A DNA stretch of 43,708 nt from Candidatus Woodwardiibium gallinarum (GTDB lineage: Bacteria; Bacillota; Clostridia; Oscillospirales; CAG-382). Location of the stretch: contig CAJFRY010000012.1 in assembly GCA_904419545.1 (NCBI GenBank), forward strand, positions 1 to 43,708. Direction: 5' to 3'. A program made the position numbers and the translations under genes. This document shows, piece after piece, positions 32,916 through 40,657 of the stretch. Each line of letters starts with the position of its first letter. The stretch's first letter is position 1. The notes under the pieces were generated by a model. It was not told where the DNA came from. It saw only the letters and a list, made by a program, of their open reading frames with translations, and did no database searches.

Positions 32916-34652
32916 ATGCCTGTATTTTCGACTGATAACGGCGTCTTTTCGCTGGACGGCAAGCCGATGACCATTCTCTCCGGCGCTATCCATTATTTCC
33001 GCACCCATCCCGACCAGTGGCGTGACCGGCTGGAAAAGCTCAAGGACTGCGGCTTCAACACCGTGGAAACCTATACCCCGTGGAATCTGCACGAAAAAAC
33101 GCCCGGATGCTTCGATTTCACCGGCATGCTGGACATCGGCCGCTTTCTGGACACCGCCGCCGAGGTCGGCCTGTACGCCATCGTGCGGCCCGGTCCGTTC
33201 ATTTGCGCCGAGTGGGAGTTCGGCGGTCTGCCCGCTGATTTGCTGGCCGACGGCGATATCCGTCTGCGCTGCCGTGACGCGCGTTTTATCGAACGGCAGG
33301 CGCGCTACCTGAAAGCGCTGTTTGGCCACGTTGTGCCTCGCCAAGTCACGCACGGCGGCAATGTGCTTATGCTGCAGGTGGAAAACGAGTACGGCAGTTA
33401 TGGCGACGATAAAGTCTACCTTGAGGCTATGCGTGATATCTATATCGAAAACGGCGTCGATGTGCCTCTGTTTACCTCCGACGGGCCTGCCGCCGCATAT
33501 ATTCAAAATGGGCGGATCGACGGAACGCTGGCGACCGGGAACTTCGGCGGCCATGTGGCTTACAGCGCAGCGCAGCTCAAATCGCTTGTTCCTGAGGGGC
33601 CGCATATGTGCACCGAATTCTGGTGCGGCTGGTTCGATCACTGGGGCGAGGCGCATCACACCCGTGATGCGGCCGACGCGGCCGGCACCTTTGCGCAGAT
33701 TTTGGACAGCGGCTGTTCGGTCAATGTGTATATGTTCCACGGCGGGACCAACTTCGGCTTTATGAACGGCGCCAACTACCAGGAGCGCTACGACCCGACC
33801 GTCACCAGCTACGATTATGACTCCGTCCTCAGTGAAGCCGGCGATTTGACCGATAAATTTTTTACTTTTCGCAAGGTCGTTGAGGAGCGCTTCGGTGCGC
33901 TTCCGCCCGTCCGCGTGAAAAACAGCGAAAAACGCGCTTACGGCAAAGTAACGCTTGACGGCTGCCTGCCGCTTTGCGATGCGCTCGGCAAGCCGGTCGA
34001 GAGTGCCGCGCCCGTGGATATGGAAAAGTTGGGTCAGGCCTATGGCTATACGCTTTACCGCGCTTCGTTCGAGACCTACGGAGAAGATGTAACGCTGCGC
34101 GTGTTCAACGTGCGCGACCGCGTCAACGTGTTTGTGGACGGCGTGCGGGCCGGTGTTCTCTATCGGCGCAATGGTGACGAGCGCCTGCAGGTCAGCGGGC
34201 TGGCTGCCGGCCGTCATACGATTGAGCTGCTGAATGAAAATATGGGGCGCGTCAATTATGGCGTGCACCTGCATGACCCGAAGGGGATCGACGGCGTGGC
34301 CGTCAACGACCGCTATATCTTCGGCTGGGAGAATTTCCCGCTGCCGATGGAGGACCTGTCCCCGCTGACTTTCGGGCCATACCGCGCCTGCGGCGCGCCC
34401 GCGTTCTACGCCGGCAGCTTCGAGGTCGACGAACCGGCCGATACCTTCCTCGACGTGACCGGCTTCGGCAAGGGTTTTGCCGTTGTCAACGGCTTCAATC
34501 TCGGCCGTTTCTGGCCGTCGGAGGGACCGCAGAAGCGCCTGTATGTGCCCGCACCGGTTCTGCGTAAAGGCCGCAATGACATACGCTTGTTTGAGAGCGA
34601 AGGGCAGAGTGCGCCCTTCGTCACCCTGACCGACGCGCCTGACCTCGGCTGA
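32916..34652 (+). CDS. Beta-galactosidase, glycoside hydrolase family 35
   Basis: It hydrolyses terminal beta-galactosides. The 578-residue protein has the GH35 TIM barrel with 'LSGAIHYFRTHPDQWRDRLEKLKDCGFNTVETYTPWNLHE', 'RPGPFICAEWEFGGLP', the acid/base Glu in QVENEYGSYG (about residue 160) and the nucleophile Glu in CTEFWCGWFDHWG (about residue 233). Beta-sandwich domains follow, with the family ending 'GFNLGRFWP'. No signal peptide is seen, so it acts in the cytosol. The ATG has AAAGGA upstream. A GH26-like lipoprotein gene follows in the same direction, suggesting galactose-containing glycan use. Confidence 0.94.
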   Translation: MPVFSTDNGVFSLDGKPMTILSGAIHYFRTHPDQWRDRLEKLKDCGFNTVETYTPWNLHEKTPGCFDFTGMLDIGRFLDTAAEVGLYAIVRPGPFICAEWEFGGLPADLLADGDIRLRCRDARFIERQARYLKALFGHVVPRQVTHGGNVLMLQVENEYGSYGDDKVYLEAMRDIYIENGVDVPLFTSDGPAAAYIQNGRIDGTLATGNFGGHVAYSAAQLKSLVPEGPHMCTEFWCGWFDHWGEAHHTRDAADAAGTFAQILDSGCSVNVYMFHGGTNFGFMNGANYQERYDPTVTSYDYDSVLSEAGDLTDKFFTFRKVVEERFGALPPVRVKNSEKRAYGKVTLDGCLPLCDALGKPVESAAPVDMEKLGQAYGYTLYRASFETYGEDVTLRVFNVRDRVNVFVDGVRAGVLYRRNGDERLQVSGLAAGRHTIELLNENMGRVNYGVHLHDPKGIDGVAVNDRYIFGWENFPLPMEDLSPLTFGPYRACGAPAFYAGSFEVDEPADTFLDVTGFGKGFAVVNGFNLGRFWPSEGPQKRLYVPAPVLRKGRNDIRLFESEGQSAPFVTLTDAPDLG

Positions 34653-34705
34653 TCGGGAGATCCGGCCGGGTAGGATATAAAATCCGGACGAAAGGGGTTA
34701 TTGCT

Positions 34706-36661
34706 GTGTTGACAAAACGAGTGACCGGCCTGCTGCTGGCCATGCTGCTCGTCCTGAGCGTGCTGTTTGCCTGTACGCCGGCGGAGAGCGGGGCGGAGAG
34801 CAGTCAGCCCGCACCGGCCGAATCCTCGGCCGAGGAAAGTGAGGAACCGAAGGTGCCCGATGAAAACGCAAAGCTCGTCTGGGACGAACTGTATGCCGAT
34901 GAAGCGAACGGAATCGTTTCGCCGTCCGATGTGTACGGCGTCGATTATTACTTCGACGGCGAAAAGATCGAGGATTATGCGCGCGACCCTGCCGAGGGCG
35001 ACGCCAAGCTGCTTCTGACCGGGGAGAGCGCGACCCGTGCGGTCAATTTCGCATATGGTTATCTGTTCACCTTCCCGTATACCGGCGTCATGCTGGATAA
35101 CTCGCTCAGCGCCTACCGCACCAAGTACATATCCGAAAACTCCGTCCTGACCGTTTCATATGAGGACAAAAACCCCTACGGCGACAACGAGAACGGCTGG
35201 AACATCTATCTGACCGAATGGCTGAATATCCATATCAGTTCGCTTGATTTCTTGGCCGCTAACGAGCTGAGCCGCTCGCGCCCGCTGCCGGACAGCGAAT
35301 CGCTGCTGGAAGGCTATACCGTGCTTGAATACGACATATACATGCGCAATCCCGGCGATGTCGAGTATCCCTATTACAACATTGCTATCCTGCGCCGCAC
35401 CGGTGAATACGACCATTTCGTACTGATGGTGATGAAGTCCAAGACGAAGAACGACGAACAATTCGATAAGATTGTCGCCTCCTTCGCCGAGACCGAGCAG
35501 GTCGGCGAGGCGAAAAATCCCGAAACGGCCTTCGAGTTCGAGCTGCCCGAAAACTGGTCGGACGAGACGCGAAGCTATTACGAGCTGTTTTCCGCTGCGC
35601 AGAATGTGTCTTGGGGGGCTTTTACCAAAACCATCGTTTCCAAGCAGGACAGCTCCTATGCCGTCCGCCGCGGAGAAATCATCACCAACCTTGACCGCCT
35701 GCAGGGCGAGAACGGCTGGGATTATAACTTTGACATCCTGCCTACCTATTCCGCGCTGGGCTGGTACGGCACCGAGTCCTACTTCCCGCTGGATATGGCG
35801 GAGGAATTCGCGGGCGGCAACGGCTTCAACGGCAAGCCGGTTCTGCAGTTCACTTACCAGTTTACCGAGTCCAACAATGGGAACCTCGGCGGCTATAACC
35901 CCAGCTTTGATATCCTTCGCGGCCGGTACGACGACCAGTTCCGCCGTCTGGCGCAGGATATCAAGAGCTACGGCAAGCCGGTGCTCTTCCGCCTGAACAA
36001 CGAGATGAACACCGACTGGACCTCTTATTCCGGTATCTGCGCGCTTCTGGACCCGGACATCTTCCGTATGACCTGGTCGCGGCTGTACGGCATATTCGAG
36101 GAAGAAGGCGTGGATAACTGCATCTGGATTTTCAATCCCATCGCTGTCTCCTGTCCGTATTCCAACTGGGGAGAAGCGCTCAACTATATGCCCGACCCCT
36201 CGCAGATGCAGGCGCTTGGCCTGACCTACTATGAAATGGGGAACGGCACGTCGCTGATGTCTTTTGAGAGTATGTATAAGACCCTCTATGAGATCAATAT
36301 GCCCTATTTCGATAACTATCCGTGGATCATTTCCGAGTTTGCGGCCGGCTGCGGCGGCGAAAAGCTGTACGATTACGGCATCAGCGCCTACCGCGATACC
36401 GTCCTGGGCCGCAATCAGGCGCAGCAGGCGCAGTGGATCGCCGATATGTTTGAGGCGTTCTCGCATTACGGTGAGGAGGGCTACGAGTACCTGTCGCACA
36501 TCAAGGGCGCGATATGGTTCTCCTGCAACGACTATGCGGATATCGACGGCAAGACGTACATCATCAATTATCTTGACCTCGCGCCCGAGCTGACGCAGTC
36601 GCTCGCAGCCTTCCGTGAAGGAGTCAATGCCACCGGCGCCAAAACCGTGCCGAAGGAATAA
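34706..36661 (+). CDS. GH26-like lipoprotein glycosidase with extra N-terminal domain
   Basis: The 651-residue protein has a signal peptide and lipobox (LLAMLLVLSVLFAC, Cys about residue 23) and an acidic Ser/Pro/Glu linker (residues 25-55). Residues about 60-270 form an unassigned domain. Residues about 290-640 resemble glycoside hydrolase 26: 'GKPVLFRLNNEMNTDW' with the acid/base Glu, 'DNCIWIFNP', and 'YPWIISEFAAGCGG' with the nucleophile Glu. GH26 enzymes act on mannans or related beta-glycans; the substrate here is unproven. The start is GTG with AAAGGGG eight bases upstream. It would sit on the outer face of the membrane. Confidence 0.82.
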   Translation: MLTKRVTGLLLAMLLVLSVLFACTPAESGAESSQPAPAESSAEESEEPKVPDENAKLVWDELYADEANGIVSPSDVYGVDYYFDGEKIEDYARDPAEGDAKLLLTGESATRAVNFAYGYLFTFPYTGVMLDNSLSAYRTKYISENSVLTVSYEDKNPYGDNENGWNIYLTEWLNIHISSLDFLAANELSRSRPLPDSESLLEGYTVLEYDIYMRNPGDVEYPYYNIAILRRTGEYDHFVLMVMKSKTKNDEQFDKIVASFAETEQVGEAKNPETAFEFELPENWSDETRSYYELFSAAQNVSWGAFTKTIVSKQDSSYAVRRGEIITNLDRLQGENGWDYNFDILPTYSALGWYGTESYFPLDMAEEFAGGNGFNGKPVLQFTYQFTESNNGNLGGYNPSFDILRGRYDDQFRRLAQDIKSYGKPVLFRLNNEMNTDWTSYSGICALLDPDIFRMTWSRLYGIFEEEGVDNCIWIFNPIAVSCPYSNWGEALNYMPDPSQMQALGLTYYEMGNGTSLMSFESMYKTLYEINMPYFDNYPWIISEFAAGCGGEKLYDYGISAYRDTVLGRNQAQQAQWIADMFEAFSHYGEEGYEYLSHIKGAIWFSCNDYADIDGKTYIINYLDLAPELTQSLAAFREGVNATGAKTVPKE

Positions 36662-36771
36662 CCGGCTTCGGAATCGGGCGCCGCTTGGGAGCGCACGGTT
36701 CCTTCGTCTGTATCCCGTATGAAACGGCGAAGTCCGTCGCATCACGTAATACTTAAACACGGTTCCAAACT

Positions 36772-36872
36772 GTACGAAAACGAGCATAATCGGATTCTGC
36801 GATCAGGCAAAAGTCTTATATACGGCTTGTGCGAAGGTCTTTTGCCTTACAGTTTGATTGCGTTTTCGTATC
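36772..36872 (-). repeat. Palindromic intergenic repeat, family 1, copy 3 (inverted)
   Basis: Perfect ten-base ends, TACGAAAACG (36773-36782) and CGTTTTCGTA (36861-36870), flank a core (GCATAATCGGATTCTGCG) that matches copies 1 and 2 in reverse orientation. Directly after it, GCGGCCGCGG (36878-36887) and CCGCGGCCGC (36897-36906) form a GC-rich hairpin without a U-run. The remainder of the gap, 36662-36771 and 36907-37110, shows no gene; a TATAAT near 37054 lacks a clear -35 box. Confidence 0.78.
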
Positions 36873-37110
36873 AAACAGCGGCCGCGGCAATACAGTCCGC
36901 GGCCGCATCCCTTTGCAGGCGGGTACGCTCTCAGGCTCCGGCATGGAGTGGTTCAGACGAAAAGCGTTTCGTACGGTTATGCATGGCGGATGTGCAAAGG
37001 CTTCGGATTTGCAGAAAAGTCGATGTAAAACGGCGTATTTTTCCCCTGTATAATCTGCCGAATAAAAACATCATACCTGTATTTTTGTATCAGAAAGGAG
37101 CGGCATCGTC

Positions 37111-39054
37111 ATGGGCTTTCTGCCGGTCTGCCGTGAGGATATGCAGGCGCGCGGCTGGGATGCGCCCGACTTCGTGCTTGTCACCGGCGACGCATACGTC
37201 GATCATCCGTCGTTCGGCACGGCGGTCATTTCCCGCGTGCTTGAAGCGGCGGGCTTTCGTGTGGCGGTTCTGCCGCAGCCCGATTGGCGCGCCTGTGCGC
37301 CGTTCACCGCGTTCGGCCGTCCGCGGCTGGGCTTTCTCGTCAACGCGGGCAATGTCGATTCGATGGTTGCGCACTATACGGCGGCGAAAAAGCGCCGCAG
37401 CAACGACTGGTATTCGGCAGGCGGCAAGGCAGGCAAGCGGCCCGACCGCGCTGTGATCGTCTATTGTAACCGCATCCGTGAGGCCTATGGTGATGTGCCG
37501 ATCATCATCGGCGGGATTGAGGCTTCCACCCGCCGCTTCGCGCATTACGACTACTGGGAGGACCGTGTCCGCCGTTCGATCCTCGTCGATTCGGGCGCCG
37601 ACCTGCTCAGCTACGGTATGGGCGAGAACGCGCTGCGCCGCATCGCTGCGCTGCTTGACCGCGGCGTACCCGTCCGTAAGATTCAGGACATCCGCGGCAC
37701 GGTCTATTTCACCAAGGATAAAGCCCATGCCCCGCATTACGATTGGGTTTGCTGCGGCGACTATGAGACGCTCAAGACCGATAAATACGCCTGCGCCCGC
37801 GCCTTCGCGATGCAGTACCGAAACACCGACGCCGTCACCGGCAAGGCTGTCGTCGAGGAATATGACAACGGCCTGCTTGTGCAGAACCCGCCGATGCCGC
37901 CGCTTACCCGTCCCGAGCTGGACGCGGTTTACGAGCTGCCGTACGAACGGATGTGGCATCCGATGTACGCGTCCGAGGGCGGCGTGCCCGCCATCGAGGA
38001 GGTGCGCTTCTCCATCACACATACGCGCGGCTGCTTCGGCGCGTGCAACTTCTGCGCGCTGGCCTTTCATCAGGGGCGCGCCGTCACCTCGCGAAGCATC
38101 GAATCGGTTGTGCGCGAGGCTGAGCTGATTACGCGTTTGCCCGGGTTTAAGGGGTACATCCACGACGTCGGCGGCCCGACCGCCAACTTCCGCGCGCCTG
38201 CCTGCGAAAAGCAGAAAACCGCGGGCGTCTGTCCCAATCGCAAGTGCCTGACGCCGACGCCCTGCAAGAATCTCATCGCCGACCACAGTGAGTACGTCGA
38301 GCTTCTTGCGCGCGTCCGCGCTGTCCCGGGGGTGAAGAAGGTGTTCATCCGTTCGGGGATCCGCTTTGACTATTTGCTGGCGGACAAGGACCATACGTTC
38401 TTCGATACGCTCATTGAGCACCATATCAGCGGACAGCTCAAGGTTGCGCCCGAGCACTGTTCTTCGTCTGTCCTGCGCTGTATGGGAAAGCCGGACATCC
38501 GGGTGTACGACCGCTTCCGCGAGCTGTTTTTCCGTAAGACAAAGGCGCTGGGGAAGGAGCAGTACCTCGTGCCCTATCTGATGTCCTCCCACCCCGGCAG
38601 TACGCTGAACGACGCCATAGAGCTGGCCGTCTACCTCCGCCGCAATAAGCTCAACCCCGAGCAGGTGCAGGACTTCTATCCCACGCCAGGTACCGCGTCG
38701 ACGTGTATGTTCCACACGGGGCTGGACCCGTTTACGATGCAGCCGGTCTACGTGCCGCGCAGCTACGAGGAAAAACGCCGCCAGCGTGCGCTTTTGCAGT
38801 CTGCCCGGCCGGAGAATTACGACATCGTCCGCCGCGCACTCGAGCAGGCCGGCCGTACCGACCTCATCGGCTACGGCCCCGAATGCCTCATCAGGCCCAC
38901 CAAAACGCCGCCGCGGCGGGAGAAGTCCGCTGCGCCGATGGCTTCACCGCGCGCGAAGGAACGCGTTCCAGGGTCCGCGCCCCGCGGCGGGAAAGCCACA
39001 GCGCCGGGGAGGGCGAAAAAGGGAAAGAAGCAGCAAAGCCAAAGGACGCGCTGA
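37111..39054 (+). CDS. YgiQ family radical SAM protein
   Basis: The 647-residue protein has the N-terminal YgiQ signature (MGFLPVCREDMQARGWDAPDFVLVTGDAYVDHPSFG), with a B12-binding-like fold, and the radical SAM cluster motif CFGACNFCALAFHQGR (three Cys; about residues 310-317). It also has YgiQ-specific segments such as 'KYACARAFAMQYRNTD' and 'VPYLMSSHPGSTLNDA'. The family's reaction is not established. The tail is basic and low-complexity (KKGKKQQSQRTR), possibly RNA-binding. AGAAAGGAG precedes the ATG. Confidence 0.93.
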   Translation: MGFLPVCREDMQARGWDAPDFVLVTGDAYVDHPSFGTAVISRVLEAAGFRVAVLPQPDWRACAPFTAFGRPRLGFLVNAGNVDSMVAHYTAAKKRRSNDWYSAGGKAGKRPDRAVIVYCNRIREAYGDVPIIIGGIEASTRRFAHYDYWEDRVRRSILVDSGADLLSYGMGENALRRIAALLDRGVPVRKIQDIRGTVYFTKDKAHAPHYDWVCCGDYETLKTDKYACARAFAMQYRNTDAVTGKAVVEEYDNGLLVQNPPMPPLTRPELDAVYELPYERMWHPMYASEGGVPAIEEVRFSITHTRGCFGACNFCALAFHQGRAVTSRSIESVVREAELITRLPGFKGYIHDVGGPTANFRAPACEKQKTAGVCPNRKCLTPTPCKNLIADHSEYVELLARVRAVPGVKKVFIRSGIRFDYLLADKDHTFFDTLIEHHISGQLKVAPEHCSSSVLRCMGKPDIRVYDRFRELFFRKTKALGKEQYLVPYLMSSHPGSTLNDAIELAVYLRRNKLNPEQVQDFYPTPGTASTCMFHTGLDPFTMQPVYVPRSYEEKRRQRALLQSARPENYDIVRRALEQAGRTDLIGYGPECLIRPTKTPPRREKSAAPMASPRAKERVPGSAPRGGKATAPGRAKKGKKQQSQRTR

Positions 39055-39080
39055 AAAGGGAGAATTGCATAAGGAAACAA

Positions 39081-39126
39081 AACTCCCCGCCGAAAGAAAA
39101 GGCTGTCTTTCTTTCGGCGGGGAGTT
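39081..39126 (+). terminator. Terminator-like hairpin after ygiQ, shared with convergent gene
   Basis: AACTCCCCGCCGAAAG (39081-39096) pairs perfectly with CTTTCGGCGGGGAGTT (39111-39126), extended by three A-T pairs inside. No strong U-run follows on either strand, but it sits between convergent genes ending at 39054 and 39163. Confidence 0.7.
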
Positions 39127-39162
39127 GCTTTGTGCGTCAGGATATGTATTTTTATATTGCTT

Positions 39163-40080
39163 CTATATTTTTCCCATGTTTTTCAAATAAAGCATATTCA
39201 CCAGTATACCATTGCTTTTCCACCAGTTTTTTGCGACTGCCCATTGTTCGGGGTAGTCCGCCCACCCCCAAGGAACAGTCCACGAGCCATCGGAAAGCTG
39301 CGTTTTTTCAATGAATGTACACTCATAGTCGGCGAGTTCTTTATTGTCGGCATAAAAAATACTGTTTTTGCTGTTGAAAAACTGCGACGGTTTACAGACA
39401 TAACTTGTTTCCCATTCGGATTTGTTCCGAGTAATGCTGTTTTTCACCTGCTCCACCAGCTTTGCTTTTAACGCCGACAGATTTATGACATCCGTCTGTC
39501 CTGATTCCTCAATGGATTCAGCAAGTCTTATGTAACAAAGGGCTGTGTGCATATCGTTTAAAAAGCCTTGCGAAACGTATGCTTCATAAGCCTCTTTTGC
39601 AATCCGGCAGCCGAGTTGATACAAATCGCTGTCCTTATCGGAAAATTGAATAATGAATCCGGCAAAATAAGCCGTAGGGTTATAGTCGGTATGACATGTA
39701 GATTCGCTTTCCGTATGCCACCAGGGGGCATGGGGATAATCGTTATTGCTTTTTACAGTATTGTACCAAAATTTCCCCTCAAAATCCTTACCGCTTGCAA
39801 GATATGTAAGTACGCCTTGCATCATCGGATGTTCCGCATCGGTAAAGTTGATTTCCCGCAGAATTTCTATTGCGCACCAAGTTTGTATGGGCGACGAATT
39901 GGGATTCCATGCATCGGCCTCTAATGCGTGACCGAATCCGCCGTCTTCATTTTGATAATATGAAAGCGCTTTCAATACCGGCTCCCTGCTTCCGTTTTCA
40001 AAATGGTATTGCCACCTAGCCAAATCAAGCGGTCTTGCGTTTCGATAGATGAATTCCTTTGCTTTTTTGAATGTTTCCAT
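39163..40080 (-). CDS. Alpha/alpha toroid (prenyltransferase/squalene cyclase-like) protein
   Basis: The 305-residue protein has toroid repeats of the kind seen in terpene cyclases, prenyltransferases and pectate-lyase-like enzymes: 'SYYQNEDGGFGHALEADAWNPN', 'TWCAIEIL' and 'SDGSWTVPWGW'. I see no DXDD or DDXXD catalytic signature, so the reaction is unknown. The ATG giving METFKKAKEF has GAGGTG nine bases upstream; a longer in-frame opening is unlike the family. Its base composition is clearly more AT-rich than the surroundings, which suggests recent acquisition. It lies alone on the minus strand next to a decayed fragment. Confidence 0.78.
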   Translation of the reverse strand: METFKKAKEFIYRNARPLDLARWQYHFENGSREPVLKALSYYQNEDGGFGHALEADAWNPNSSPIQTWCAIEILREINFTDAEHPMMQGVLTYLASGKDFEGKFWYNTVKSNNDYPHAPWWHTESESTCHTDYNPTAYFAGFIIQFSDKDSDLYQLGCRIAKEAYEAYVSQGFLNDMHTALCYIRLAESIEESGQTDVINLSALKAKLVEQVKNSITRNKSEWETSYVCKPSQFFNSKNSIFYADNKELADYECTFIEKTQLSDGSWTVPWGWADYPEQWAVAKNWWKSNGILVNMLYLKNMGKI

Positions 40081-40159
40081 ATTTCGCACCTCAAAAATCA
40101 TACATCCATAATCGGTTATGGTTACGCTTCGGACGGCTGCAAATGTACGGCGTCCTTTT

Positions 40160-40481
40160 TTACTGCGTAATGTCCCTGACAATGTCCTCCGGATACCGGC
40201 CGGCGACGTGGAGGCAGAAGTCCCGGAGCATTTCCGTTTGCTCGGCTTTGCCGCCGTAGGTGTTCCCGGTCTGCGGAGACTGCGGCTCGATTTTAAAGTC
40301 TTGCAGCAATACGAAAACGTCGTTCCCTTTTGCAAGGCCGCCGCAGTGCTTGATGCATTGCAGCAGAGTGCCGAAACGCTCGCCGGCAAGCATCCGATTC
40401 AGCAGCGACAGTGTTTCCTGCGCGTGCGCCGGGGGGCTTTCTCTGCCATCGCCGGACGTGCAGTCCGGCGATGAACTTCAT
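40160..40481 (-). pseudogene. Possible frameshifted or decayed small gene
   Basis: An ATG with GAGGAAAG seven bases upstream starts a frame (MKFIAGLHVRRWQ) that soon leaves protein-like sequence. Another frame, open from 40477 to a stop at 40160, reads as a plausible C-terminal part: 'ETLSLLNRMLAGERF', 'LQCIKHCGG', 'NDVFVLLQDFK' and 'RDFCLHVAGRYPEDIV'. A single frameshift would join them into about 100 residues. I do not recognise the family. The alternative is chance open frames, so confidence is low. Confidence 0.3.
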
Positions 40482-40600
40482 ATGCTTTCCTCGGTCAGTC
40501 CCGGCTGTCCGGCGGTGAGACGGGCGGCCGTGTCCTGCCGGACGCCGCTCCGGCCGAGCAGGCAATCGCAGGAAACGCCGAAGGAATCCGTCCATTTCGC

Positions 40601-40635
40601 ACGCCGCCGTACCCGAAAATCGGGTACGGCGGCGT
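40601..40635 (-). terminator. GC-rich hairpin after the acyl-CoA synthetase gene
   Basis: ACGCCGCCGTACCCGA and TCGGGTACGGCGGCGT form 16 perfect pairs around AAA. It lies 23 bases beyond the stop of the minus-strand synthetase. On the plus strand a short T-run follows, on the minus strand none, so its strength is uncertain. Confidence 0.65.
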
Positions 40636-40657
40636 TTTGCGCTGTTGCGGACTGCGG

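Noticed and set aside
40307..40320. Possible fourth copy of repeat family 1 (AATACGAAAACG)
   Set aside because: Only the first dozen bases match; no core or inverted end follows.
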